NCBI RefSeq assembly: GCF_004119445.1
Contig: NZ_QICI01000072.1
Span: 33,071 to 97,070 of the forward strand
Direction of reading: 5' to 3'
Length of the DNA stretch: 64,000 nt
Source: Chryseobacterium sp. CH21
GTDB lineage: Bacteria > Bacteroidota > Bacteroidia > Flavobacteriales > Weeksellaceae
Shown: positions 1 through 8,934 of the stretch, piece by piece
Layout of the letters: the number at the start of each line of letters is the position of its first letter
Position numbering within the stretch: the first letter of the stretch is position 1
Made by a program: the position numbers and the translations under genes
Notes under the pieces: generated by a model
What the model was told of the DNA's origin: nothing
Database searches by the model: none
Seen by the model: the letters and a program-made list of their open reading frames with translations, nothing else

Positions 1-67
1 CGCCACCAATGAAGCTGATTTTGCAAGCCTTGCCGAAGATGTGATGGGCTCTTTCGATGAAGAATAA
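1..67 (+). CDS. mraZ: MraZ, C-terminal end (partial)
   Basis: Only the last 21 codons and a TAA are inside the window. The reading frame that ends at base 67 gives an acidic tail containing FASLAEDVMGSFDEE. It lies 49 bp before rsmH, which is where mraZ (a DNA-binding regulator of the division and cell wall cluster) sits in nearly all bacteria. The identification therefore rests mainly on gene order. The fragment is too short to show an AbrB-like domain. Confidence 0.65.
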   Translation, partial: ATNEADFASLAEDVMGSFDEE

Positions 68-116
68 CTGTAGGTTATTAATTGATTATAGTATTAAATA
101 AAAAACACAATTAAGC

Positions 117-1010
117 ATGTATCATAACCCCGTTTTGTTGAAGCAGAGTGTTGATGATTTGGTGACGAATCCTGACGGAATATATGTGGACTGCACCTTT
201 GGAGGCGGAGGCCATTCAAGAGAAATCTTGAGCAGACTTTCCGACAAAGGGAGATTGTTCAGTTTTGATCAGGACCTGAATGCACTTAAAAATACAATTG
301 ATGATTCCAGATTTACATTGGTTAATCAGAATTTCAGATTTCTGGAAAACTCATTGCTGATGTACGGAGTTTCTCAGGTGGATGGTGTTTTGGCTGACCT
401 TGGTGTTTCTTCACATCAGTTTGATGAAGCAGACAGAGGTTTTTCAACGAGAAGCAATGCTCCTTTGGATATGAGAATGAATGTAATGCAGAATCTGGAT
501 GCCAAAAGAGTAATTAATGAATATGAAGAAAGTGAACTTGCAGATCTTTTCTACCATTACGGAGAATTAAGAGAAGCAAGAAAACTGGCAAGAGAAATCG
601 TTCACCACAGAAAAACTAAAAGTATAGATACTACGGAAGATCTGAAAAAATTGTTCAGCTATATTCCGCCTCACAAAGTGAACAAGTTCTATGCTCAGCT
701 TTTTCAGGCAATAAGAATAGAAGTAAACCAGGAACTTGAAGTATTAAAAGAAATGCTGGTTCAGGCTTACAATGTTTTAAAACCGGAAGGAAGATTAGTC
801 GTTATTTCTTACCACTCTCTGGAAGACCGTCTGGTAAAAAGATTCCTGAAAAACGGAATGTTTGAGGGAGAACCGGAAAGAGATATCTACGGAAATTATA
901 AAAAGGCATTTGAATTGATAAAGAGTAAAGCAATCATTCCTGATGATCAGGAAATCGAAGAAAACTCAAGAGCAAGAAGTGCCAAGATGAGAACAGGAAT
1001 TAAAGTATAA
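117..1010 (+). CDS. rsmH: 16S rRNA m4C1402 methyltransferase RsmH
   Basis: This 297-residue protein has the usual length and layout of RsmH (MraW). It N4-methylates C1402 of 16S rRNA using S-adenosylmethionine. The SAM-binding loop is visible as DCTFGGGGHS at residues 25-34, the ADLGVSS motif follows at about 93-99, and the C-terminal part has SYHSLEDRLVKRF. The ATG at 117 gives the classic MYHNPVLL start. It is the first full gene of the dcw cluster. The 101-bp gap to ftsL holds an imperfect palindrome, so ftsL may be reached by read-through. Confidence 0.97.
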   Translation: MYHNPVLLKQSVDDLVTNPDGIYVDCTFGGGGHSREILSRLSDKGRLFSFDQDLNALKNTIDDSRFTLVNQNFRFLENSLLMYGVSQVDGVLADLGVSSHQFDEADRGFSTRSNAPLDMRMNVMQNLDAKRVINEYEESELADLFYHYGELREARKLAREIVHHRKTKSIDTTEDLKKLFSYIPPHKVNKFYAQLFQAIRIEVNQELEVLKEMLVQAYNVLKPEGRLVVISYHSLEDRLVKRFLKNGMFEGEPERDIYGNYKKAFELIKSKAIIPDDQEIEENSRARSAKMRTGIKV

Positions 1011-1011
1011 A

Positions 1012-1100
1012 AAATGTGAATGAGTGAATCGTCAATAGTGAATTATTTAAAAAAATAAAATTGACCATTGACACGAAGTAAATTCACTGTGAAGCAAATT
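1012..1100. repeat. Imperfect palindromic spacer, rsmH-ftsL
   Basis: The gap contains GTGAATCGTCAATAGTGAAT and, about 40 bp on, ATTGACCATTGAC and AATTCACTGTGAA, which pair imperfectly as an inverted repeat. It belongs to the set of palindromic spacers seen at most gaps of this gene cluster. No coding potential was seen. No second copy was found in the window. Confidence 0.4.
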
Positions 1101-1111
1101 GACATCATAAA

Positions 1112-1477
1112 TTGGCTAAAAGAACAACAAATCGTCCCCAGAAAAGACTCACTTTTATAGATATTATAAAAGGAAACTTTCTGAATCGTGATGAGATCAA
1201 AATACATTACAGGTATTTTCTACTCTTGTTTGTTCTGATGATGGCCATGATTTATACCAACCACCTCGTCAATAAAAAAATAAAAATTGTAAACGCCTTA
1301 AAGGAAGAAACAGAAGAATACAAATCACGAAACGCTTACGCCCAGAGTAAGCTGATCAAAGTTAAAATGGAATCAGAGCTGGGGAAAGAGGTCGCCCGGG
1401 ATTCATTAATGACCCTGGAAAACCACCCTCACAAATTGCTAATAAAACTGGACAGTACAGATGCAAAAGCAAAATGA
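1112..1477 (+). CDS. ftsL: FtsL-like cell division protein
   Basis: A 121-residue small bitopic protein: basic N-terminus, a single membrane segment at about residues 35-53 (YFLLLFVLMMAMIYTNHLV), then a periplasmic stretch of about 65 residues with coiled-coil character. This is the size and topology of the FtsL-like proteins found between rsmH and ftsI in Bacteroidota, where the protein helps build the FtsQ-FtsL-FtsB divisome complex. The start is a TTG at 1112 and no in-frame ATG lies upstream. The 3' end overlaps ftsI by 17 bp, which suggests translational coupling. Sequence similarity to FtsL is always low, so the name rests on position and topology. Confidence 0.85.
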   Translation: MAKRTTNRPQKRLTFIDIIKGNFLNRDEIKIHYRYFLLLFVLMMAMIYTNHLVNKKIKIVNALKEETEEYKSRNAYAQSKLIKVKMESELGKEVARDSLMTLENHPHKLLIKLDSTDAKAK

Positions 1478-3452
1478 ATACGACAATAAACGTAAGAAAG
1501 CGTTACGATGGGGCTACCTCTTTGCAGTGGTAGCTTTGTGCGTGTTTGTCATGTTCCTGGCAAGAATTGTCATCCTACAGAACACCAATGTCCAGGAAAT
1601 AAAAGATGATTACATTAATAAAAACTATCGTGAAGCTACTTTAAAAGCTGCCCGCGGGAACCTTTTTGCTTCCGACGGCTCTATTCTCGCTACAACAGTG
1701 ATGCGATATGACATCTATCTTGATTTCAAGACAATGAAAGATACGGTGTACTCCAACAATATCGGAGCACTGACTGATTCTTTGAGCAAAATGTTCGGAA
1801 AATCAAGAGGAGAATTCAGACAGAAGTTTGACGAGCAGAAAAAAAAGAAAAACCAGTACTACACCTTGGTGAAAGGGCTGGATTTCGATCAATACGACAG
1901 AATCCGAAAATTCCCGATCTTCAAAAGAGGAAAAAATAAGGGAGGATTTATTGTTGACAGAAACTATAAAAGAGAATTGGCCACCTCAGAAATCGGAGCC
2001 GGAACCATCGGTATGGATAATGGAGAGCTTAGATCAGGACTGGAAGGTGCTTTCTCAAAATATTTAACCGGAACAGACGGAAAAAGGCTAGAACAGAGAA
2101 TCAACTCTTCTCAATGGAAACCTATTGACTTCTGGAAAGTTCAGGAACCTGTAGATGGAGAAGATGTATATACTACCTTAGACCTTAGAATTCAAGACAT
2201 TGCACACTCCGCACTTGAGAAGCAGCTGATTAATTTCGAAGCTAAACACGGAACCGTAATCGTCATGGAAGTGGAAACCGGAAAAGTACGTGCCCTTGTT
2301 AATTTAAGAAGAACAGAAGAAGGAGAATACGAAGACTCTTACAACTATGCCCTGAAAGATAATATTGAGCCCGGATCTACCTTTAAAACCATTTCGCTTC
2401 TGGCAGCAATGGACGATGGATTCATTGATGAAAACACAACAGTAAACGTAGGAAACGGAGTTTGGGTCTATGCAAAACAGAGAATCTCAGACGGCCACGG
2501 AGGAGGAACATATGATATCAGTGATGTATTGGCAAAGTCCAGTAACGTAGGAACTTCAAAGCTGATCACAAAATATTATGCAGAAAAGCCACAGATTTTC
2601 CTTGACCACCTGAAACGTTGGAAATTATTTGACAAAATGGACATCGAGCTTCCGGGAATCACAAAACCAAAGATCGTAACGCCACAAAATAAAAGATGGA
2701 ACGCTGCAACACTCGCTTCTATCTCTTACGGATACTCTTCCAACATCAACCTGCTGCAATTAACAACCTTCTATAACGGAGTTGCCAATGGAGGTAAAAT
2801 GCTTAAGCCTTTATTCATTGATAAAATCATGAAAGACGGAAAGGTTATGTACAGCGCCAAACCTGAAGTAATGGTGAACAAAATGGCCTCTGAAAAAGCC
2901 ATTAAAATGATGACCAGTGCTTTAACCAAAGCGGTAGAAAAAGGAACAGGACGAAGCATCTTCACGCCCAATCTTAAAATGGCAGGAAAAACCGGAACCG
3001 CAAGATTTGAATACTGGCTGCCAGGTCCAATGAAGTACAGAGCATCTTTTGCAGGATTTTATCCCGCCGACGCTCCAAAATATACATGCTACGTGATGAT
3101 TAGTGAGCCTAATACCGCAAAAGGATTTTATGGAGGTTCCGTTTCAGCACCGGTATTTAAGGAAATTGCAGGAAAAACCTTCCTGAAAACACCTCAGAAT
3201 ATTGAAAAAGAAATGCTGGTAGACAGAAAGGTAAACCTAAGTAAAATGGTTGAACCTAATGTTAAAGTAGCTGTCAATGATAAGCAAATGCCCAATGTGG
3301 TAGGATTAATCGGGAAAAATGTAATCCCGCAGTTGGAAAACTTAGGCTACCGTGTCGATTATAAAGGAGTAGGAAGAATTAAAGAACAATTCCCTCTGGA
3401 AGGCACAACGATCAGTAAGAACCAGAGAATTTATTTGTCTCTGCAGAATTAA
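1461..3452 (+). CDS. ftsI: Penicillin-binding protein 3 / FtsI transpeptidase with PASTA domain
   Basis: This 663-residue septal peptidoglycan transpeptidase has a short cytoplasmic N-terminus and a membrane anchor at about 18-40. The dimerisation domain covers about 60-230 and the transpeptidase domain about 255-580. Catalytic motifs are present: STFK at 306-309 (acyl-enzyme serine S306), SSN at 360-362 and KTG at 510-512. A single PASTA domain closes the protein at about 607-663. It cross-links septal peptidoglycan in the periplasm together with FtsW, encoded five genes downstream. It overlaps the ftsL gene. Confidence 0.97.
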   Translation: MQKQNEYDNKRKKALRWGYLFAVVALCVFVMFLARIVILQNTNVQEIKDDYINKNYREATLKAARGNLFASDGSILATTVMRYDIYLDFKTMKDTVYSNNIGALTDSLSKMFGKSRGEFRQKFDEQKKKKNQYYTLVKGLDFDQYDRIRKFPIFKRGKNKGGFIVDRNYKRELATSEIGAGTIGMDNGELRSGLEGAFSKYLTGTDGKRLEQRINSSQWKPIDFWKVQEPVDGEDVYTTLDLRIQDIAHSALEKQLINFEAKHGTVIVMEVETGKVRALVNLRRTEEGEYEDSYNYALKDNIEPGSTFKTISLLAAMDDGFIDENTTVNVGNGVWVYAKQRISDGHGGGTYDISDVLAKSSNVGTSKLITKYYAEKPQIFLDHLKRWKLFDKMDIELPGITKPKIVTPQNKRWNAATLASISYGYSSNINLLQLTTFYNGVANGGKMLKPLFIDKIMKDGKVMYSAKPEVMVNKMASEKAIKMMTSALTKAVEKGTGRSIFTPNLKMAGKTGTARFEYWLPGPMKYRASFAGFYPADAPKYTCYVMISEPNTAKGFYGGSVSAPVFKEIAGKTFLKTPQNIEKEMLVDRKVNLSKMVEPNVKVAVNDKQMPNVVGLIGKNVIPQLENLGYRVDYKGVGRIKEQFPLEGTTISKNQRIYLSLQN

Positions 3453-3495
3453 AACAAGGACTTAAAACAAAATAAGGCAAGCCTTATTGATAAAG

Positions 3496-4956
3496 ATGAT
3501 AATAACAGAATTAGTAAACAGAATCCCAGTATTGGAAATCCACGGTGACAACAACCGTGAAGTGACTGAATTGGTGATCGACAGCAGAAAAGTTACAGAA
3601 AACTCTCTTTACATTGCGATGAGAGGAACAGTGGTGGATGGTCATTCATTCATTGCATCTGCTATTGAAAAAGGTGCTGCCGCAATTGTTTGCGAAGAAT
3701 TCCCAGAGACATTGGTGGAAAATGTAACCTATGTTCAGGTAAAAGACTCATCTAAAGCCTTAGGTCACCTTGCCTCTAATTTCTATGGAAACCCTTCTCA
3801 AAAGCTGAAGCTGATAGGAGTTACCGGAACCAACGGAAAGACCTCTGTTTCTACTCTCCTTTTTGATGTTTTCACAAATTTGGGGTATTCAGCAGCTTTA
3901 CTTTCTACTGTTGAGATCAGAATTGGTGAAGAGATTATTCCGGCAACACACACGACTCCTGATGTAATTACGATCAACAGGATTTTAGCTGATGCATTAG
4001 AAAAAGGATGTGAATTTGCTTTCATGGAAGTAAGCTCACACGGAATTGCCCAAAACAGAATTGAAGGATTACATTTCAAAATAGCAGGCTTTACCAATCT
4101 TACTCATGATCATTTAGATTATCATAAAACATTCGAAGAATATTTAAAAACAAAGAAAAGATTCTTCGACCAGTTAGAAGATACAGCCATTGCCATCACC
4201 AATGTAGATGACAAAAATGGAAACATCATGCTTCAGAACACGAAGGCTAAAAAGAAGTCTTATGCTTTGAAAACCATGGCCGACTATCACGGAAAATTAT
4301 TGGAGGTGGATTTCAACGGAATGCTGTTGAATTTCAACGGAAAAGAATTCTGGACGACATTGACAGGAAAATTCAACGTATACAATCTGTTGCTTGTATT
4401 CGGGATTGCTGAAGAATTAGGTTTCGGGCAGGATGAAATTCTTCAGGCCATCAGCAAATTAAAAAGAGTTTCCGGAAGATTTGAAACCTTCAAATCCGAT
4501 GGTGGAATTTTCTTTATCGTAGACTATGCACATACTCCGGATGCTTTGGAAAACATTCTGGACAGCATCAACGATATCAGAACCAAAAACGAAAGATTAA
4601 TCACCGTATTTGGCTGCGGAGGAGACAGAGATCACTCCAAAAGACCTGAAATGGGAAATATTGCCACCAAAAAATCAACGCTGGCAATCATCACTTCAGA
4701 TAATCCGAGAACAGAAGATCCTGCACAGATCATCAAAGAAATTGAAGCAGGTGTTGAACCTCAGAACTTCAGCAAATACACTTCAATTCCGGACAGAAAA
4801 GAAGCCATAAAAATGGCCATAAAGTTTGCAGAACCTAAAGATATTGTTTTAGTTGCCGGAAAAGGCCACGAAACATATCAAGATATAAATGGTGTAAAAC
4901 ATCATTTTGATGACAAAGAAGTAATTAATGAACTTTGGAAATTAATGAGCAAATAA
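3496..4956 (+). CDS. murE: UDP-MurNAc-tripeptide synthetase MurE
   Basis: This cytoplasmic Mur ligase adds the third stem-peptide residue to UDP-MurNAc-L-Ala-D-Glu, using ATP. The P-loop GTNGKTS is at residues 111-117 and the carbamylated-lysine region follows in the central domain. DNPR at 402-405 is the signature of MurE enzymes that select meso-diaminopimelate, so DAP-type peptidoglycan is expected. I chose the ATG at 3496 (486 residues). A TTG at 3487 in frame would add three residues and is less likely. Confidence 0.96.
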   Translation: MIITELVNRIPVLEIHGDNNREVTELVIDSRKVTENSLYIAMRGTVVDGHSFIASAIEKGAAAIVCEEFPETLVENVTYVQVKDSSKALGHLASNFYGNPSQKLKLIGVTGTNGKTSVSTLLFDVFTNLGYSAALLSTVEIRIGEEIIPATHTTPDVITINRILADALEKGCEFAFMEVSSHGIAQNRIEGLHFKIAGFTNLTHDHLDYHKTFEEYLKTKKRFFDQLEDTAIAITNVDDKNGNIMLQNTKAKKKSYALKTMADYHGKLLEVDFNGMLLNFNGKEFWTTLTGKFNVYNLLLVFGIAEELGFGQDEILQAISKLKRVSGRFETFKSDGGIFFIVDYAHTPDALENILDSINDIRTKNERLITVFGCGGDRDHSKRPEMGNIATKKSTLAIITSDNPRTEDPAQIIKEIEAGVEPQNFSKYTSIPDRKEAIKMAIKFAEPKDIVLVAGKGHETYQDINGVKHHFDDKEVINELWKLMSK

Positions 4957-5032
4957 ATTATAAACGATAATTGATCAATAATAAACGATTTATCATTCAT
5001 CAATTATCAATGATCATTTATTAACAATTGAA
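4957..5032. repeat. Palindromic spacer R5, copy 1 (murE-mraY)
   Basis: An AT-rich imperfect inverted repeat fills the gap between murE and mraY. The left arm has ATAAACGATAATTGATCAAT and the right arm ATCAATTATCAATGATCATT. A related element at 15013-15090 shares ATCAATTATCA followed by TGATCA. No coding potential was seen. It might fold into a hairpin in the transcript. Confidence 0.55.
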
Positions 5033-5035
5033 ACT

Positions 5036-6277
5036 ATGCTATACTATCTATACGAATATCTAACCGACCATGGAATTCACGTTCCGGGATTAGGAATGTT
5101 GAAATACATCTCCTTCCGTGCCGGAATGGCCGTCTTATTCTCACTCATTATTGCTCTTGTCTACGGAAAAAGAGTAATCAATTACCTGAGAACAAAACAG
5201 ATGGGTGAATTGGTACGTGATCTTGGATTGGATGGCCAAAAACAAAAAGAAGGAACTCCTACCATGGGAGGGCTTATCATTATTTTGGCAACCATCATTC
5301 CGGTATTGCTGTTTACAAGAATTACCAATGTGTATATTGTACTGCTGCTGGTTTCTATGTTTTGGATGGGTGCTATTGGTTTCCTTGATGATTATTTAAA
5401 GAAAATCAAAAAAAATAAAGACGGTTTAAGTGGTAAATTCAAAATTGTAGGACAGGTCGGATTAGGGCTAATTGTCGGAATTACAATGTATTTCCACCCG
5501 GATATTACGGTTAAAAGAAAATATGCCGATGCTAAAGTGGTGAACAGAAACAATGTAGAACAGAACTTTATGCCTACAGAAAAAATTACTGTTTCCACCG
5601 TACCTTTTGCAAAAAATAATGAGTTCGACTATAGCGGAATTCTATTTTGGATGAATGATAAAGATGCCCATGAGTGGGCATGGATTGTCTTTATTCCTAT
5701 TGTGATCTTCATTGTAACAGCCGTTTCAAACGGAGCCAATATCACAGACGGAATTGATGGTCTCGCGGCAGGAACAAGTGCCATTATATTGCTTACACTG
5801 GCTCTTTTCGCTTATCTTTCAGGGAACATCATCTTTGCAGATTATCTCAATATCATGTTCCTTCCCAATATGGGAGAAACCACCATTTTTGCCGTGGCAA
5901 TGGTAGGCGCCGTGATCGGATTCTTCTGGTACAATACGTATCCTGCACAGGTTTTCATGGGCGATACCGGAAGTTTGATGCTTGGAGGAGTCATTGCCGT
6001 TTTAGCCATTATTTTAAGAAAAGAATTGCTGATTCCTGTATTATGTGGAATCTTCTTAATTGAAAACGTATCTGTAATGCTTCAGGTCGTAGTTTTCAAA
6101 TACAGAAAAAGAAAATTCGGGTTGGAATATGCCCAAAACAATAGACTGTTCAAAATGTCACCGTTACACCACCATTATCAGAAAGAAGGATTTCACGAAA
6201 GTAAAATCGTAAACAGAATGATCATCATCGGAGTAATACTGGCTATTGTATGTCTGATCACATTAAAAATGAGATAA
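5036..6277 (+). CDS. mraY: Phospho-MurNAc-pentapeptide transferase MraY
   Basis: This polytopic inner-membrane enzyme of 413 residues transfers phospho-MurNAc-pentapeptide from UDP to undecaprenyl phosphate, making lipid I. Family motifs are visible: the Asp pair in FLDDYLKK, NITDGIDGLAAG, FMGDTGSLMLGG and the histidine motif SPLHHHYQKEGF near the C-terminus. It is longer than the E. coli enzyme (about 360) because of a loop of some 50 residues after the second conserved motif, as is usual in Bacteroidota. It lies between murE and murD. Confidence 0.97.
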   Translation: MLYYLYEYLTDHGIHVPGLGMLKYISFRAGMAVLFSLIIALVYGKRVINYLRTKQMGELVRDLGLDGQKQKEGTPTMGGLIIILATIIPVLLFTRITNVYIVLLLVSMFWMGAIGFLDDYLKKIKKNKDGLSGKFKIVGQVGLGLIVGITMYFHPDITVKRKYADAKVVNRNNVEQNFMPTEKITVSTVPFAKNNEFDYSGILFWMNDKDAHEWAWIVFIPIVIFIVTAVSNGANITDGIDGLAAGTSAIILLTLALFAYLSGNIIFADYLNIMFLPNMGETTIFAVAMVGAVIGFFWYNTYPAQVFMGDTGSLMLGGVIAVLAIILRKELLIPVLCGIFLIENVSVMLQVVVFKYRKRKFGLEYAQNNRLFKMSPLHHHYQKEGFHESKIVNRMIIIGVILAIVCLITLKMR

Positions 6278-6337
6278 AAATTAAAAGCTGTAAGCAATAA
6301 GCGTAAAGCTTAAAGCCTATAGCATAAAGCTTTTATA
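6278..6337. repeat. Repetitive spacer, mraY-murD
   Basis: The gap is made of reiterated TAAGC/AAAGC words (AGCAATAAGCGTAAAGC, then AGCCTATAGCATAAAGC) with partial self-complementarity around AAAGCTTAAAGC. No gene is visible. It is another example of the structured spacers in this gene cluster. The function is unknown. Confidence 0.4.
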
Positions 6338-6339
6338 AT

Positions 6340-7677
6340 ATGAAAATAGTTGTTTTAGGAGGTGGAGAAAGCGGATGCGGAGCTGCTTATTTGGCTAAAA
6401 AGAAAGGTCTGGAAGTATTTCTTTCAGATAAAGGAGCCATTAAGGATAACTATAAGCAGTTTCTTACCGAAAATGAAATTGAATTTGAAGAAGGAAACCA
6501 CGATGAAGAAAGGATTTTAAATGCAGACTGGATCGTAAAAAGCCCGGGAATTCCGAAAAAGGCAGACATCATCAATAAAATTCATGAAAAGGGAATCAGA
6601 CTTTCCTCTGAAATTGAATTTGCTTCTGAATTTACAGACGCAAAGATCATTGCAATTACCGGAAGCAACGGAAAAACAACCACTACTTCCCTGATCTATT
6701 ATATTCTGAAAAACGACGGATTGAATGTAGGTTTAGGAGGAAATATCGGATACAGCTTTGCCAAGCAGGTTGCAGATGAAAACCATGAATATTATGTACT
6801 GGAAGTAAGCTCTTTCCAGCTGGATGATATTCAGAATTTCAGACCTTATATCTCATTATTGTTGAATCTGTCTCAGGATCACCTGGATCAGTACAACTAC
6901 AATTATGAGGAATATGCTTTGGCTAAATTCAGAATCACTGAAAATCAGGAGAATGATAACTTCTTCATCTATAACAAAGATGATGAAATGAGTAAAAATC
7001 TTCTTGAAAAGCTTGAAATAAAAGCTAAAATGATTCCTTTCTCCATTAAAGAGAAGTTACCGGAAGGAGGTTTTATCAATGACGATGAAATTGTGGTAAA
7101 AATGAAAGACGAATTCGCCATGAAAGTGGATGAATTGTCTCTACTGGGAAATCACAATGTAGCCAACAGCCTTGCGGCATCTATTGCCGGTAAAATATTA
7201 AAAATCAACAATGAAAGCATCAGACATTCATTGATGACCTTCCAGGCTGTAGAGCACAGATTGGAGTTTGTTACTGAAATTGACAATGTAAAATACATCA
7301 ATGATAGTAAAGCAACCAATGTAAATGCTACTTATTACGCCTTAGAAAGTATGAAAACACCCACCGTATGGATTGTTGGTGGATTAGATAAAGGAAATGA
7401 CTATACCGAAATTGAAGATTTAGTCAAAAGAAAAGTAAAGGCAATTGTTTGCCTTGGAGTAGATAACAAGAAGATCATCGATTTCTTTAAAGATAAAAAA
7501 GAACTTATTTATGATACTTCAAGCATGGAAGAAGCCGTGAGAATTTCAAAATCACTGGCTAAAAAGGGCGATACGGTCTTATTATCCCCATGCTGCGCAA
7601 GCTTTGATTTATTCAAAAGCTATGAAGACAGAGGACGCCAGTTTAAAGAACAGGTATTAAAAGCCAATGGCCATTAG
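6340..7677 (+). CDS. murD: UDP-MurNAc-L-alanine:D-glutamate ligase MurD
   Basis: This 445-residue Mur ligase adds D-glutamate to UDP-MurNAc-L-alanine in the cytoplasm. The N-terminal Rossmann-like domain starts with VVLGGGESG. The ATP-binding loop GSNGKTTTTS is at residues 108-117, and the central domain has NLSQDHLDQ. The C-terminal domain has NDSKATNV and the SPCCASFD motif typical of MurD. It begins 62 bp after mraY and is followed 17 bp later by ftsW. Confidence 0.97.
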   Translation: MKIVVLGGGESGCGAAYLAKKKGLEVFLSDKGAIKDNYKQFLTENEIEFEEGNHDEERILNADWIVKSPGIPKKADIINKIHEKGIRLSSEIEFASEFTDAKIIAITGSNGKTTTTSLIYYILKNDGLNVGLGGNIGYSFAKQVADENHEYYVLEVSSFQLDDIQNFRPYISLLLNLSQDHLDQYNYNYEEYALAKFRITENQENDNFFIYNKDDEMSKNLLEKLEIKAKMIPFSIKEKLPEGGFINDDEIVVKMKDEFAMKVDELSLLGNHNVANSLAASIAGKILKINNESIRHSLMTFQAVEHRLEFVTEIDNVKYINDSKATNVNATYYALESMKTPTVWIVGGLDKGNDYTEIEDLVKRKVKAIVCLGVDNKKIIDFFKDKKELIYDTSSMEEAVRISKSLAKKGDTVLLSPCCASFDLFKSYEDRGRQFKEQVLKANGH

Positions 7678-7694
7678 CCAGAATAGCATTAAAT

Positions 7695-8933
7695 ATGGAC
7701 GAACAGAACACAGAAAGCAGATTTGAATTTCTAAAGGGCGATAAAGTACTTTGGATGGTCATCCTTGTGATCTCCATTTTCTCTATTTTCCCTGTATACT
7801 CTGCGAGTTCAAATCTGGAATACATTGTCAATAACGGGACTACAACAGGTCACGTTATCAAACATATGTTCTTTGTAGTCTTGGGATTAGCCATTATGAG
7901 ACTGGTAGGAACCATAAAATATGAATACATCGGAAAGCTCAGCAGCATTCTGCTCGGCCTTATGATTGTTCTGTTGATTGTTACCATGTTTACCGGACAG
8001 ACCATTGATGGAGCCAGTGCTTCCAGATGGCTGAAAATCCCGGGAACACCAATATCATTCCAGCCTTCATCATTTGCATTTTTAATGCTCATCATCTATC
8101 TGTGCAGATATTTGACCAAAAAGATCACCAGAGAAAGGCTTCCGATAGAGAATATCATGTATATTTTCGGACCTATCCTGCTTGTTTTTGTATTGGTAGC
8201 CAAAGATAACGGATCTACAGCGTTAATGATTTTAATGGTTTCCGTAGTGGTTCTTATCATAGGGCAGCTTCACTGGAAATACATTGCTGGATTTATCTCC
8301 GCATCATTTGTAGCCATTGTGTTATTTTTATTAATAGCCCTGAATACGAATATGATTGGTGGAAACCGTGTACATACATGGATGAGCCGTGTAGAAACAT
8401 TTACCTCAAGCAAAGCAAAATCAGCAGATGTAGATGATGAAAGCGTAAAAGCAAAAAATTATCAGGTAATGCAGGCCAAAGCAGCCATTGTTCACGGCGG
8501 AATTACCGGAATGGGGCCAGGAAAAAGTGCCTTGAAACAAATGCTTCCACAATCCGCCTCCGACTTTATTTTCGCAGTTATTGTAGAAGAATACGGAGTG
8601 ATAGGAGCCGCTTTTCTGATCAGTTTATATTTGATTATGATGATAAGGATTGTAATGATTGCCAGTAAAATGCCCGCGTTCTTCGGATCGTTGCTTGTGC
8701 TCAGTCTCGGAGTAATGATCTTTATCCAGCTTTCGGTTAACATAGCCGTTGCTGTGAATCTGATTCCGGTAACAGGGCAGCCGCTTCCTTTGATAAGTTA
8801 TGGAGGAACCTCAATGCTGGTCACCTATTTGCAGTTAGGCATTATTTTAAATATAAGCTCAAGAATCCAGATTTATGATGAAGAAGGAATGGGCAAAAAA
8901 CAAAGTATAGCAGAAATAAACGATATCGCTTAA
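7695..8933 (+). CDS. ftsW: Septal peptidoglycan polymerase FtsW (SEDS family)
   Basis: A 412-residue SEDS-family membrane protein with about ten hydrophobic segments. FtsW polymerises lipid II glycan strands at the septum with FtsI. The family features GASASRWLKIPG, LVAKDNGST and the C-terminal LPLISYGGTSML are visible. The ATG at 7695 gives a cytoplasmic N-terminus of about 16 residues before the first membrane segment. murG starts one base after the stop codon, so the two are almost certainly translated from one transcript. Confidence 0.96.
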   Translation: MDEQNTESRFEFLKGDKVLWMVILVISIFSIFPVYSASSNLEYIVNNGTTTGHVIKHMFFVVLGLAIMRLVGTIKYEYIGKLSSILLGLMIVLLIVTMFTGQTIDGASASRWLKIPGTPISFQPSSFAFLMLIIYLCRYLTKKITRERLPIENIMYIFGPILLVFVLVAKDNGSTALMILMVSVVVLIIGQLHWKYIAGFISASFVAIVLFLLIALNTNMIGGNRVHTWMSRVETFTSSKAKSADVDDESVKAKNYQVMQAKAAIVHGGITGMGPGKSALKQMLPQSASDFIFAVIVEEYGVIGAAFLISLYLIMMIRIVMIASKMPAFFGSLLVLSLGVMIFIQLSVNIAVAVNLIPVTGQPLPLISYGGTSMLVTYLQLGIILNISSRIQIYDEEGMGKKQSIAEINDIA

Positions 8934-8934
8934 A